Part shown: in pieces, positions 1 through 12,686 of the stretch
How the letters are laid out: each line of letters begins with the position of its first letter
Numbering within the stretch: position 1 is the first letter of the stretch
The notes under the pieces: generated by a model
What the model was told of the DNA's origin: nothing
Database searches by the model: none
What the model saw: only the letters and a program-made list of their open reading frames with translations
Program-made: the position numbers and the translations under genes
Source of the DNA: Torreya grandis
Lineage: Eukaryota > Streptophyta > Pinopsida > Cupressales > Taxaceae
DNA: 64,000 bases
Assembly: GCA_037957365.1 (NCBI GenBank)
Contig: JARHVA010000157.1
Coordinates: 5,032,001-5,096,000, forward strand
Reading direction: 5' to 3'

Positions 1-1910
1 AATTCTAAATCAAATTGGATGATGAGGTGAACCCTTCCTAAGTCTATATATACCTATAATTTTCAATTGTAAGAGGATGAAAATTCAACATTCAATATAG
101 CAAAGAAAATTTTTGGAGTGTTTTATAGGTCTTTGTATGCAATTTTTTGTCCAATTTTGTGTTTAAGCATTAAACGTTTCAATCTTGTTGATGTGTTCAA
201 TAATTCCTTATGTACAACAACTATTTTGAATAATCTGTTGTCTTAGTTACTAGTTTTTATCAATTGGGAATAATCATAAGATAGTTTAGATTGATATGCA
301 TCCATGATTGATAGCAATGTGTCTACTGAGTAATTCATGAAGGGTGTATAAGTGTCTTTGATATAGTTTTCTATCATTTTAAAATAATAGATCTAGATGC
401 TCTCTATTTTCTTGGTTATAATCTCCCACTTTTGGATGTGCAACTGTAATTATGGTGGTAGTAACCTTTAACCAATAGTTTTAAGTTTAATATATCCTTT
501 ATCCTTATACTCCTTACTATGTCTACCTATTTTATATGCTACAGTAGTTGGCATTAGTCATTAGTTTTAGCACTTGTCCCTTCATGAAACCAACTCAAGA
601 GTTTTTTTGGTTATTGCAATAGATATTTCTTTCCTACCCTACCTTTCCCTCCTTTTGTGGTTTATTTTGGTCCTAACTAGTCTACATTAGTGATCATCCA
701 ACCATTTCAAGTAGATATTTATTTCTTTGAGTTCCATTCATTCATTCACACTTGTGTTAAACAACCTATGCTCTAATGCTATTCCACTAAGTGGTTGTTT
801 ATAAAATTGAATACCCCACAAATTATGCCTTGGAGTTAGTTTTGATTCATTGATCTTAAAACATTGGAAGTTACCTCTTAAATCCATTAGTGTGCTTAAA
901 ATCCTCATCAATAATTCCCATTATGTCCTCCAATACCCTAGACTCCTTGAAAATCCTTATGAATGGTTACAACCTATTTTGAGTGAATTTATTTCCAAGA
1001 AAATTTTGTGTTAGCTATACTATCTTGAATGATAGGAACTAAACATACTACACTATGCTGATATATCCCTTCAGGGAAGACCTATAGCCTCATATATTCA
1101 ATGCTTATCCTCTAGTATGGATATATGTCATGGAATAATTGTTATATGTTATGATTGCATTGTGATACTATAGATCTATAAGTCATAGTAGTATAAATAT
1201 AAACCTTGTGAATCATGCATAGGATTTTTCTCTTTTTGGCTATAATGTTTCCCCCTTATTCCTATACATGTTCTAATAGTATGCAAGGCCATCATGCAAA
1301 TGTGAAAGAATTTTTTTTATTTACTACTTTATTCATCATTGAAATGTCTAATTAGCTATGCTATAAATAAGGTGTTTCTCTTATAAAGTGACCTTGACAT
1401 TTATAAATGATCGTGGCATGGAAACCATGCATAAATGACTTTTGATTTAAAAATTACGTGACCTGAGGATGTTGTTTAACATTGTAGTTGTTAAATTTTA
1501 GAACATGATGGTATTGTAAGTAGTTAGGAGTACAACATGAACCTAATTATACATTTATAGATATATAGATTTCCTAATTAGATAGGTTTAGGATTACATC
1601 CTAAATCCATTCCATCCAGTCACATTGAGAAGCAAGGACAACTCAAGTTTTTAGTAAAGCAAGTTTGTGTTTAGAGTGCTAGAAAACCTTTAGTTACTAA
1701 ATTAAATAGGTTGTGTTTAAAAATGTTTATATATTATCATTTTATCAATATTTATAATGCTTAGGTGTTCTTAATTGATAGATATATCAAATTCTAGGAT
1801 TTATGTGGTTCAACTTATTAAGTAAAACTAGTGTTGTGTTTTAAATACTTTCAATTGATAAGTGGAGAAAAGTTATGCTATTTTTGTTTTCATTTATTAA
1901 GTTGGGAGAG
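1..1910. other. Anonymous AT-rich noncoding DNA
   Basis: No open reading frame, transposon protein motif or repeat partner within the window was recognised here. Base composition matches the rest of the window. It may be the degraded 3' part of a retrotransposon, because a purine-rich tract (AGTTGGGAGAG, about 1903-1913) lies just before the LTR-like sequence that follows. That link is inference. Confidence 0.4.
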
Positions 1911-1914
1911 TATG

Positions 1915-3282
1915 TGATAACATGTTTATATTATTCATTTTATATGAGACTTATTGTGTTAACACACTAAGTTTTGTAGTTGAGCAAAGGATCATGCTTA
2001 GTTAAAGGCAATCATTGAGATTATTTTGGGTAAAGATGATCATTCTGCTAACATTTTGAGTTGTTGCAGTTGATCAAAGGATCATGCTTAGTTAAAGAAG
2101 ATCATTATTCTCATTTTGTGAAAATATGATCATTGTGTTAACATGTTAAGTTATTACAATTTATAAAAATAATATACTTAGCTAAAGAGGATAATTTATG
2201 CTTCTTTTGATAAAAAGGATAAATTATGCTTCACTGACATGATTATATTTTGTGATAACATGTTGAGCGGTGGTTGTATTTAACAAGTGGATCAAAATAG
2301 TTTCTTTATTTGATATACATCTGAATTTTTTATTTGATAGATAGTTAAAATTATATGCATTATTTCAAAGATAACTCAATGTCAATATGTATGAATTTGA
2401 TAGGTAGTTCAAATGTTTAGGTGGATCCATTTGATATGTATTTTTTCTTTTGAATTTAATCAATTATAAATAGTTTTATTGCTTAAGTTTTCTCACTTGA
2501 TGAACAATTTAAATGTTTAGTTTCTCTCACTAGATAGAAAGCTCATATGTTTCAATGCACTCCTTTGAAAGATAGCTCAAATGTTATGAACATCTCATTT
2601 ATTATAATGATCAAATGTTATTGTTCTCATTTGGACAAGTGGATCAAATTATTTGATGGTTTCAATGATGACCATAAAAATTTAGCTAGTAAGATGATTG
2701 TATGTAATTGCCAAGTAGGGTACCAAGTACTTATTTCATAGTTGAAAACCCCATACGAGGAATTTTCCATGTGTTGACCTTAATGCATGATAAGTATATT
2801 TGTATCATTATTATGTTTACCATAGTCTTCATGCAAATATAGGAAATAAGGGATTCATGCATTAAATAAAATTTGGACTAGTGTTCTCCTTTATAGTAAA
2901 AACTGATTAAAAAGTTAGTATGGGTAATGACTTGACAAAAACTTAGAGTACTAGAGTAGGATTCATTTGGTGGGATTGATTTGAATATTTAGGTTATGAG
3001 GCATTAAAAATCCATGATGAAATGTGAAAGAGGTGGATAAATGGAAAGGATTATATCTAGTCTTAAGGGAAAGTGCATAATTATTTTGGAAAGGTTTGGT
3101 AAATGTTGATGTGAACCTTCTAAATCTAGAAATATTATATACCTATTAATTTTGAGGTTGAAATGAATTAGGGTAGTAAATCATTTAGGTTATAATACAT
3201 TATCAATATTTCATTTTTATATTGAATAGAGACGATGAAAAATGGGTATGTCTTTTTAATTATTACAAAAAAGGGGGTCTTA
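1915..3282 (+). repeat. Repeat family A, copy 1 (probable LTR)
   Basis: The segment 2505-3282 has a clear diverged second copy at 49541-50322. The copies share blocks such as CCCATACGAGGAATT and GGAAAGGTTTGGTAAATGTTG in the same order. The segment ends with TCTTACA, followed six bases later by TGGTATCA, which resembles the initiator-Met primer-binding site used by many plant LTR elements. I therefore read it as the right part of an LTR. The left edge near TGTGATAACATG (about 1915) is a guess, and 1915-2505 has no counterpart beside copy 2. Solo LTR, 5' LTR and 3' LTR cannot be told apart here. Confidence 0.5.
1918..2300 (+). repeat. Diverged 90-bp tandem repeat
   Basis: The phrase CAAAGGATCATGCTTAGTTA begins at 1984 and again at 2074, exactly 90 bases apart. 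A worn third unit (ATAATATACTTAGCTAAAGA) follows at a further 90 bases. Surrounding sequence including 'GTGTTAACA...TTAAGTT' repeats in phase. A fourth, more damaged unit appears near 2260, after a local duplication of GATAAATTATGCTTC. The array lies inside the proposed A LTR, where such arrays are often promoter-proximal; that function is inference. Confidence 0.65.
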
Positions 3283-3287
3283 CATTT

Positions 3288-3295
3288 TGGTATCA
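3288..3295 (+). other. Possible primer-binding site after repeat A
   Basis: TGGTATCA matches the first eight bases of the usual TGGTATCAGAGC primer-binding site (complement of initiator-Met tRNA 3' end). It lies just to the right of repeat A copy 1. The match then breaks down, so this is suggestive only. Confidence 0.35.
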
Positions 3296-4199
3296 CATAT
3301 TTGAGTTGCATTACTAGGGTATTTATGGAACTACTAGTTATTTTGATAAAAAATATTTATTTAATTTTAAATTTAGAAGTAAATCCTGATGGAGTTAGCA
3401 CTGTGTGATAAATTTTTGAGTAAGGACCCATTAGGTTAGAGAATAGAATTTTAGAACTAAAGATTCTTTGGGTATAAATGAGCTCAAGCTAGGCTAATAA
3501 CTCAAGAGATACCAAAACAAGTGTTGTGCTATAGTTAACAAGGACACATGGACCACAAATGTTACTATATATGATGTTTAAGAAAATTTTATATTTCTAG
3601 TGAGGGAGTTGTGAACAAATGAACATTTTTGGAATTTGAAATAGATGGTAGGAAAGTAACTATGTTTCATGAAAACTCAAATAATATTTGATTTGAGCAT
3701 ACACGAATACATGAAATTATATAGTTGTATGTTTGGAGTATACATAGAGGTAGAGTTCATTCCAATTGTATGTATCATTATACCTTTGATTAAAGCATAT
3801 GAATGTTATGAACATTATTATTCCCATTCATTTGATGTTGTCTAGTTTTGTTTGGATTCTTATAAGTACACACAAATAATGATAATTTATTTTTATGGTT
3901 TTGATAGTTATTATTAAGAATGTATGTTGATAGTGATGGAAAGTTTTTACATGTTCCTCCTTTAGTTCTAGAATTCCACACATGTTACCTCCACTAAAAA
4001 GGGTAGGGTCAATCTAAAATGGGAATATTTATGACCATGGTATAAAATTTGGTAAAGGCATTCAAGTAAAAACCTTGTTTCAATATTAGCTAATGAATTT
4101 AGGATAAGACTATATGACATAAATTGCTAAGGAACTCAATAAAAGGCACGCTAACAACTTGGAAACCTTATGATTATATGTTACAAAAACATTGATAAG
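3296..4199. other. Anonymous noncoding DNA
   Basis: No coding potential or motif was recognised. By position it would be internal sequence of the element that owns repeat A, cut by the insertion of element B. The exact left border of element B's LTR could not be fixed. Confidence 0.35.
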
Positions 4200-5578
4200 A
4201 GTGGTGTGGGGTACACCACTAGGTTTTTTATTAAACATATTAAAATATTGGTTGTGTCTTATAGTTTTAAAGGAAAGGAATTGTATACACCTAATATTTT
4301 TAATATTTGTTACTTTACTAATGATTTCTCTTGCATGACTCATTGATGCATCAATATCCTTGAGTGCACATCGTAAAGAGTGCACCAGGAAAGGGGTTGG
4401 CTTGGCTTGAGGTATTTTTTAAGAGATGATTGCATATTATTTTATCATACCTTCACTATAATCAATATGACCTCCTATAAGTATATTTACATCTTACCTC
4501 TTTTTCTACTTTCCATCTAGTTTTTCTAGCCACCCTATATTTCATGCCTATATTTCCTTGAATTATATTGGCCTAGATGATATAATTAAAAGTTTTTTAT
4601 TTGTCAATTCTAATGTAGTACCTTGGCCAATACAATATTGAGTCAGTTGATATTCTATTCGATTGTACCAGTTTAGCCAATACCATCAACTTATAATTCA
4701 AGGTTATTTATAGGCTTAGAGCCAAATATATAGGGGTCATATTTATTATTTTCATAACACAAAACACTAATATTTTCTCATTATGTTATAATTTTTGTTC
4801 TTAAGTAGTAAAATGAGGAGTTAAAGGTTAACGTTTCATTTTTGGAAGTCAAGTCTTGCTCAAGGTTTTTGAAACTCAATAGGAGAAGTCAAACCAAGGA
4901 GGTATATTTGGTCTTTGGAGTACCAAACTAAGGATACATAGGTATTAATTTTACCATTTGAGGTCTTAAATTTATAAAATATCTTATAAAGTGCCACTAG
5001 ATACAAATGAGATATTGATATGCCGACCAGTCACCCCAAAGTTAAGTATATTCTCTTTCCTTTATTTAATTAGTAGATAGATCTGCTTTGATTTTTATTA
5101 TAATAACAAGTATGTTGTTTTCCTTGCCTAGTTTATCCTTATATAAAATAAGATGGTAAAGTATATGGATCCTAAGCTTTCCATTTACCACCTGAGGTTG
5201 CATATACCACCCATGCTTGACCATTACACCATTTATTTCTTGTTAGTTTAGTATTTATAGTTATCTTCAAACTTGGTTACCCTTGTTTTTTAGTTCCTTG
5301 CACATGGTTTCCTTATTATATCCTTATCACACATTTTTTCCCATTGAAATATCATTGATTTATCTTGAGATTTGGTTATTTCCATATTTGATATCTTAAA
5401 CATAGGCTTTAGAATCTTATACCCTTGACATTGAGTGTAGATCACCTTTTGCTAGATCTATGACCACCTTGAGCACTATTATTGTAATATATAGGTATAT
5501 ATAGGCTCTATAATCTTTTTTATATCCTAGTCTGTGGAGATAAATATGATTTTTATATTGGTAATCATAATTCACACA
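4200..5578 (+). repeat. Element B 5' LTR (old Tat-type gypsy)
   Basis: This stretch pairs with 47505-48852 in the same orientation. Shared blocks in order include ACCTAATATTTTT, CAAGGTTATTTATAGG, AACTAAGGATAC, AGTAGATAGATCT, TTTCCATTTACCACC and the phrase around CCCTTGACATTGAGTGT. Similarity is only moderate with many indels, so this is the oldest clearly recognisable LTR pair here. Homology stops near TTCACACA (5578) on this side and TTAAACA (48852) on the other. The start near 4200 is where alignment fades, so the LTR could be longer. The gag-like sequence of element B begins about 600 bases downstream. Confidence 0.7.
4705..4716 (+). promoter_or_regulatory. Possible TATA box in element B LTR
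   Basis: The sequence GGTTATTTATAGG lies in the central part of the LTR and is kept at the matching place in the 3' LTR (about 47969-47990). It resembles the LTR TATA regions of other elements in this window, but no experiment supports it. Confidence 0.3.
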
Positions 5579-5699
5579 TACATTCAGGTGAACCCCATGT
5601 GAATCGTAACCCACCATTGGTTAGATAATTTTCATGTTCCCTGATTTTGTTTCTTAGTTTTATCTTCACCATCATCATATACTTTGGTGAATATTTAGT

Positions 5700-5995
5700 A
5701 TTTTATCCCAATTGTATCGACCAACTTGATACAATTACTATGTCTACAATTGTATCATCGAACTTGATACAAATTTTTATTGGTTTGACTCTATCAACCT
5801 ACTTGATATAGTTCTCTATTTATGCCACTGTATTTGTTAATGTGATCCAATTTATTTACTAATAAAAATTTACTAGCAAACCCAATATATTCCTCTATTT
5901 TCTAATTATATTTATAATGTATCAACCAACTTGATATAGTCTACTTCTATTACATCTATGTCTTCAACTGCATTAGTTGACCTGATACATTTTTT
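5700..5995 (+). repeat. Repeated hairpin motif in element B leader
   Basis: A short motif with inverted ends, typically TGTATC-N9-GATACA with CCAACTT in the middle, occurs at 5711-5735, 5750-5772, 5791-5811, 5918-5939 and (worn) 5971-5990. The cores ACCAACTTGATA and GAACTTGATACAA are clearly recognisable. Related copies occur at 8970-9050 and 9391-9560 and in both LTRs (around 4564-4690 and 47797-47960). The repeats lie in noncoding parts of the element. Their role is unknown. Confidence 0.65.
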
Positions 5996-6199
5996 TAATT
6001 TCACTATTATATATTTATTTTCCATATTTCATCATAATAAATCCTTTTAGGATATTTAAATGGAGTCTAATTCTATTAAAATTTAACATTGGTTTCTCTC
6101 TCATTCCTTCCATGCCTAATGTTTATGGCATTTTATAATGGTGTAGTTTTTCTTAATCTCAACCTAGGTCCACTGAGTATAAAATGGTTTAGATCAATT

Positions 6200-7350
6200 A
6201 ACCTTTAGCTCATTTTGTTGTGTCTATGGATATTATAAGTATTTATCCAAACATCACATATGAAAAGATCATGAATCCTATCTTACATCTCAAAGCATTT
6301 GCTAATCTATATAAAGAAAAGATTCAAATTAAGACATATGCACCTACCAATATTTTATTCAAAACCATGGTTGGAGATGCGTTAGAATGGTAAAATAAAC
6401 TCCCAAATCACTACATTACACAACTAGAGGATTTAGTAAATTTTTTAGTTAAGGAATTCCAACATAATTAACTTCTCAAGAATAGCCTTAGAAAATTATT
6501 TAAGGCTAAGAAATTACCCAAGGAATTGGCCCATGATCTCATCAAGTGATGGAAATATTTAGTGCATAAATAAGACCATAACATGAGTGATGCTAATATT
6601 TTTAGAATCTTTATTACAGATATTTAGGCCCCTCTTCATTATAAATTTAAAATCTCTCCCCCTAAAACTTTAGAAGAGGCCTTCGATCAATAAAAAAGAC
6701 AATATTTCTTTATGAGCCAATTCAAACCATCTCAAAGTGCTAAGAAGCAATATTTTAAAACCTCAAATAAAACAATCAATGCCACTACACATTAAAAAAA
6801 TCCTCCCTAAATCATAGTGGGAGCCTCCAATCAAGGTAATCAAAATAACACCCACTATCTCTTGAGTTTTAAAGAACATAGGAAGTTACTGTCACCATAT
6901 AGACATTTTGTCCATACTTTTACATGACCACCATGGAATAATCCTAACAAGTTTTGTTAGTTAAAATTTGACATTATTCACTCTCATGAGACATGTATTA
7001 GACTCAAAATACTTGACTTTGATTATTTATTAGGGGAAAAAATTAATCAAAAAGCTATCTCTAATGAGTGCTATAAGGAATATAAAAAAAACCTTTAAAA
7101 ATCAAGCCAACCAATCTAGTAGCTCTAACAAATCTCATTTAGCTAATCAGTCTAAACATCAATACCAAAATAACAAATATTAAAAATTCCTTCAAATGTA
7201 TAACACCAATACACAACATTCCAAATAATTATTATTTGTTATTAATACTAAATATGATCATTATTATACTAATTATCGATATGTGAATCTGACTAAGGTT
7301 AACTACCATTGTAAGCCTACCCAGAAAGACCTGATTACTAATGATTATTA
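6200..7350 (+). pseudogene. gag: Element B gag (degenerate)
   Basis: Decayed Ty3/gypsy gag, the structural capsid/nucleocapsid protein of the retrotransposon particle. A capsid-type stretch reads LKAFANLYKEKIQIKTYAPT, then VGDALEW at about 6370-6390, which corresponds to the conserved 'L.G.A..W' core of the Retrotrans_gag family. About 190 residues later a worn zinc-knuckle-like segment shows FDIIHSHETC near 6970-7000. Many in-frame stops occur, often at expected Gln codons (for example 'FDQ*KRQ'). The protein cannot be made from this copy. It lies about 600 bases downstream of the element B LTR, the normal order LTR-leader-gag. Confidence 0.75.
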
Positions 7351-8930
7351 AAGATGCCTATTTATTCTCATAATTTTATGCTTATTGATGATTATAATCC
7401 ACAATTTGAGTCTCAACCTAGTGCTCAAAATCATCCTTTTAATTTACCTCCCAAAGTCAATACTACAAACCCTCTTAAGTATAGTTATGATTCTTACCCA
7501 AAATCATAATGGAACTTCATAGAAAATATTAAATCCATGCCTTGAAATATTACATTGATGAAATTCATGAGAACATCACTATATCACTAGAAATTTCTCA
7601 TGCAAAAATTAAAATACATAAAAGAATCCCCATCTACCAAACCTGAACCACCTTCTCAACCTTTCCAAGGCCTCAGACCTATGTAAGTACATACCATTGG
7701 AACCATCCCTCATCCTTACCATCCTAAAAATTTTCCATAGAATTTCCTAAGGATGACATGATTAATGATGAATTACTTTGTCAAGGTGATGACCCACCTC
7801 TCTTTATTTGAATCATGATCAATGATGTCCAAATAAGGAAAGATTTGGTGTAGCAAGGTTCAAAAATTCATGTTACTTCCCTTTGGATAATCCAACAAGT
7901 AGGATTGTATAAATATGACTTCAAATAAACTAGGCTTACCTACCGTGGATTTTATAAGACTAATGATAAACCCCTTGGTTGAATTTATTTCCCTATTACT
8001 ATCAAACCCAAAAAAGTATGCACCAAGATTATGGTCTTAGATCTTCCACTATCTTATAAACTCCCTTTACATCATCCTTGGACTCAATGAATAAGAGTTA
8101 TCACTTATTACCATAGCCAATGCATCAAGTTAAATCATGATGGTAAGTATTAAAATCATGAGTCTAATCCCTATACATGGGATCTCAAATTTACCAACCC
8201 TAAGTCTCAATTTCACATTTTGATTATTCCTCACATTAATAGTCCCCCTTTCCCTGAGTTTGTCAATATGCATCCTGATATGCATGTCACCTTTATTGAT
8301 TTTGATGATAATGAACCTAATGATATTCAAAGCATTTATAACACCACTATACTACTTCCTCAGATTGTAGAATGGATTACTCCATCTCTTATACCGTAAG
8401 ATATGACCCTTCCCTTATTTGAAGGTGATAGTGAGAACCCACCTCCTTGTAGTGCTAATGAAGATTCTTATACATAAGAGGATTTTTCATGCAATGAACT
8501 TGGGGTTGTTAATATTTTCAAAGATCCTTTATTATTATATATAATATCTTTTAGACAAATGGGCATGTTCACTATGGTTAATTCCAATGAAAACTCTTGA
8601 CAACTTACACACACATGTAATATTTCCCTATCCTATGATGCTAGTTATATAAGTTACCAATCCAAAGCAAGGAAATTAAATGTATTACATTATCAAAGTC
8701 TCTTTATAGAATCCATGATTTTAATCAATATGTTCACTTAGTCCATATTTTTCATCATTTAGATTAAAGTGATAAAGAGGACAAGGAAAAACCCAAAGGT
8801 TGTATACCTCATCTTAATCCACCTTTGAAAAATACTCAATGGGTTCTTCAGTAGATCTCTAATTTTGATCAAAAATATCAATAAATAACTATTTCAAAGA
8901 TTATTTCAACACATTATAGTCTCTTGGCTG
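7350..8930 (+). pseudogene. Element B protease region and linker (degenerate)
   Basis: The stretch 7770-8140 resembles the retropepsin-like protease of Tat gypsy elements. It shows the flap-side pattern RLTYRGFYKTNDKPLG, followed by MVLDLPLSYKLPLHHPW in the place where the family has '.D...SYN.LLGRPW'. The catalytic Asp-Ser/Thr-Gly triplet is not recognisable in the expected spot. After the protease there is an acidic, proline-containing linker (about 8200-8500, with IDFDDNEPNDIQ) like the PR-RT linker of Tat-1. Stops and frame changes are frequent. From about 8500 the frame is hard to follow. Confidence 0.6.
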
Positions 8931-9600
8931 TGTCAACTAGCCCACATAATTTAAAATTTTCCAATATTTTTAACTATATTGGCTAGATTGATACAATTCA
9001 AAATTATACTAGTTTGTCTGACTATATTGCTAAAACCGATATAATTTGGAATCACCTAAACTTTTCCAACTATAACAATAAAAATATTATAGTGTATATA
9101 GTTTAGTTTTAGCTACCTAATGGTATCAGACAAACATTAAAAAGTAATAGTACAATTTTATCATGACCTATTGACATTTCCAATGGAATTGACCAACATA
9201 CAATAGTTGTTGATATAGTATTACTATAAATTCATGATATTTATAAAGTTATTAGACAACATCCACTAAATGCCCATACAATGTTAATATTTTATATGTT
9301 TTTTCAAAATTTTATCAACCATCCTACCTCTATTTTAACCAACTATTTCAGGCTAAACTAATACAGTCAAACCCATTTCTATCATGACTAATTGTATCAA
9401 CCAACCTGATAAAATTTAGTCCAACCCTATTTTATTAGACTATATTGGGTAACATGATATAGTTTAACATAGTACTATTATACCAAACTGTATTATCCAA
9501 ACCAATACACTTCAACATAGTTATCTCTATAAGACTTTATCAGTAAACTTGATACGATACAAAATACTTTAGAAACACCTCCCAAAGATCCTTAAACTAC
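8930..9600 (+). repeat. Noncoding tract with repeats of the element B hairpin motif
   Basis: Between protease linker and reverse transcriptase there is a tract rich in variants of the same motif as at 5700-5995. Examples are TATATTGGCTAGATTGATACA (core at 8974-8994), TATATTGCTAAAACCGATATA (9023-9043), TTGTATCAACCAACCTGATA (9392-9410) and TATATTGGGTAACATGATATA (9441-9461). The spacing is about 50-60 bases within clusters. I cannot say whether it was once coding. Confidence 0.55.
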
Positions 9601-11337
9601 CTTAGATGTTAGACATATGGTTGTGAAATAGATCTACTCAGAATTTGAAAGATAATGTAATAAAATAGTTGACCTTGAGTTTGAAATTGAGTATTATGTC
9701 TTGATACCTCATAATCTTAGTGATGAATCCATCTTGTAACTCTTTCATGAAAGAAAGCCTCAACTTCCACATGAACACCACAAGCTTGGTCATTTTGAGA
9801 GCACCTCTCCTGGTTTCCACAACTTTGTTGTTAGTGTTAATCTCAAGCTTGACCCCATTCCAAATCTCACTCCCACACCATATCATTTCCAAGATGAAAA
9901 CATAATGCTTATTGAGGAAACTACAGAAGTTAACTAAGGAACACCCACATATCTTTGATATGTCCTTATTTATAAGGAGTTATACCTTGAAGAGATGGAT
10001 AAATTTAGTTAAAATATTGATAAATTTAACAATTTTTTTACATGGTCATATGAGGATATGCCTGGTATTGACCCTAATTTATTTGTCCATAAAATTGTTA
10101 CCTATCTAAATGTAAACCCCGTTCACCAAAATCAATAAAATTCCCTCATAAGGTTTATTAGTTTTTTCACAAGGAAATAATTAAGTCCATAGATTTTAAG
10201 TTTATTAAACCCATAGATTACTATAGATGGGTCTTGAACATAGTTCCTCTTTTTAAGAAAGTCACTATGGTCATTCAAATTTGTAATGACTTTCATAATT
10301 TTGACTTAGCATGCCATACAAATAAATTTCCCCTACATTCCATAGATTCTAGTGTTGATTCTACAACTATCTATGAGTGCTTACCTTTATGGATGGTTTT
10401 TGGGGTATAATAAAATTCAAATAACCCCATAAAGATCAACATAAGACTACCTTTACTAATGAATGGGGTACTCATTTCTATATTAAGTTGTCATTCAACC
10501 TGAAGAATTATGGGGTAACTTACCAATGTGAAATGACACACATTTTTCATGACCTTATCCCTAAAAGAATTGAAACCTAGGTGGATGACCTTATATACAT
10601 ATCTAACTATCACAGATATCATCCTTGTGACTTAGATATCATACTTAAGAATCTTAATAGATATAAAGTAAAGCCTAATCCTAAAAGGTGTGTCTACAAT
10701 GTTACTGCTAGAAAGCTCTTAGGATTTTGGGTCTCACAATAAGGGATTGACATGGATCTTTCTAATATAAGATCTATATTAACATTCTTGTACCTCAGTC
10801 CATTTTTCACATTTACACTTACCTTAAGAAACTTGGGGCAATACTTAGTTTTATTCCTTAGCTTAATTTACACATTCAATAATCTCAATTCTCAAGAAAG
10901 GTGTTAATATTAATTGGACTAATACTTACCAAAACACCTTTGACAACAAGAAGAAATCCTTACTTCAAACTCCAACTTTACAACCACTTTATAATTACTA
11001 CCCTCTCATCTTGTATACATCATATACCCTCATATAAATTATGGAAATACTTCTAAAATAATACAATTATAATAAAGATTATGTTATCTATTACATTAGT
11101 CATGATTTTATAGGTTACGAGAACTACTACACTGGTTGGATTGATATTGCCTCATCATCGAGTATTCCACCAAAAATATTATATAATACATGCTTTATCA
11201 GACTACCTATGTTATATTTCACTCAGACCCTCATTTTCACTTCTTCTCTAAGGCTTTCTTTAATAGAAATTGAATTAAAAAATGGATGACCTTCTTAATG
11301 GAGTTTGAACTTAAGATTATTACCAAAAAATTAGTTA
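9600..11337 (+). pseudogene. pol: Element B reverse transcriptase and RNase H (interrupted)
   Basis: Decayed Ty3/gypsy reverse transcriptase. DMPGIDP at 10055-10075 is the N-terminal RT motif of plant gypsy elements. Then come NDFHNFDLACHTNKFPLHSI (10280-10340), matching the 'R.C.D...LN.AC..D.FPLP.ID' motif, and the YVDD region at 10578-10589. There Tyr has become a TAG stop, while Val-Asp-Asp remains. Later blocks (KLLGFWVS, 10705-10735; YYISHDFIGYE, about 11090-11130) mark the RT end and first RNase H. Stops and frameshifts abound. The sequence is cut at 11337 by insertion of Tat-1 and the polyprotein resumes at 34935. Confidence 0.8.
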
Positions 11338-11342
11338 AAATC
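11338..11342 (+). repeat. Tat-1 target-site duplication, left copy
   Basis: AAATC directly precedes the Tat-1 5' LTR and is repeated at 34930-34934 directly after the 3' LTR. A 5-bp duplication is standard for Ty3/gypsy integrase, and it fixes both ends of the element. Confidence 0.9.
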
Positions 11343-12509
11343 TATAGACACCTAAATTTGGCCACCAATGACCTCCAACCAGGCTTTTGACCAATTTCCA
11401 CCTAAGGTGCACAATTTGGCCTAAAAACACTCAAATGCATTAAAAGCTTTGAACCTAATATAGTCAAGTGCCAATTTTGGCTAGGGCATCCCTAAATGTG
11501 GCAATACAATTTATGGGCCAGCTAACTTTGATCAAATCATTTTGAGTCAAAATGCCAATTTTACACCTAGGTGCTCTGGATTGCTATTTCTTATCAAATC
11601 TCTTACACAAGACATGTGCCTTTGTTATTTACTATTGGTAACATCCTAAATGGGATAATAGATCCAATGCATCTGACATTGACTTCCAATTCTAATCCAG
11701 TCAAATTTTAGACCAATAACAAGGCATTATGATCAATTTGAGTAATTTGTGCACAAAGTGCTTAATCATGATTAAGAGCTAATACAACCAAGTTAAAGCC
11801 TAATTAATAATTCAATGAAAACTTGTTGAATACTTGTTTTTAGAAATGAATATTGAATATATGCATCATCAAGTGACCTCATTTCTTGGGAATGACATCC
11901 TTAGGCCATACATGCCACAAATCTTAGGATTCATGCCTCCCATGCCTCATCAAATCCCTCCATGCCTCTTAATTACTCCTCTATCCTAAATATTGATGAG
12001 CCTATTTATAAATTTTAATTACATAATTTGATTAATCCTTAGCCACACATCTCAATCCTGAGATGGATGGTTCAGGTTGATTCTACCCATTTGTAAACAT
12101 CTATAAATAGGAGGCCTTGCCACATGAGTTTTAAGTCTTGATAATGCAAATTTATAATGCACAAATGATTCCAAAAGATATTTAAATTAGTGTTACCATG
12201 CCAAATTGATTCCAATCCAAGCCATTCCAAAGATAAATATGGAGGTAGGCAAGCTTCTATTGATGGATCTTTCATGATCACAAGCTGAGCAAGCCATTAC
12301 AAAAGCATTTGGAGCATCCAAGGAAGCTGAAGGATTCTTTTTTTCCCTTAATTTTTAGTTGTGTTTGTCTTTTATTTTTTGTTATTAAGCTCACCCTAGT
12401 AAATATGCATGAAGGTGTTAGTTTAGCATGTTGTTTGTCAATTTAATTTATTCATTTTGTCACTAACATAATACTAATCTCCTCATCTTAGTCAAATTCC
12501 TAGTTCACA
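11343..12509 (+). repeat. Tat-1 5' LTR
   Basis: Direct repeat of 33807-34929. It begins TATAGACACCTAAATTTGG, where the 3' copy has the canonical TGTAGACAC, so the first dinucleotide has mutated from TG to TA. It ends in CCTAGTTCACA. The 1167-bp length compares with 1123 bp for the partner. A TATA box lies at about 12101. Confidence 0.92.
12101..12110 (+). promoter_or_regulatory. TATA box of Tat-1 5' LTR
   Basis: CTATAAATAGGAGGCC is a near-consensus plant TATA box and is conserved at the same place in the 3' LTR (about 34558-34575). It would start transcription within the LTR, the normal U3/R arrangement. Confidence 0.7.
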
Positions 12510-12512
12510 TAA

Positions 12513-12530
12513 TGGCACACCTAGTGGGAT
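12513..12530 (+). other. Tat-1 primer-binding site
   Basis: TGGCACACCTAGTGGGAT starts three bases after the LTR end. It has the TGGC...GTGGG layout of Tat/Ogre primer-binding sites. I do not assign the tRNA with confidence. Confidence 0.6.
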
Positions 12531-12686
12531 GCAAATAACTTCACAAAATTGATCAAAATACTCCCTCAAGCAATTCAATAACCTTTTTTATGTAATATCT
12601 TGGAGTGGGAGGCTTAAAAGAGTGAAAAAATCAAGAAAAACATGTTTTTTGTAAGTGGTGGGTTTGATTGGACACAGTCATAGGAT

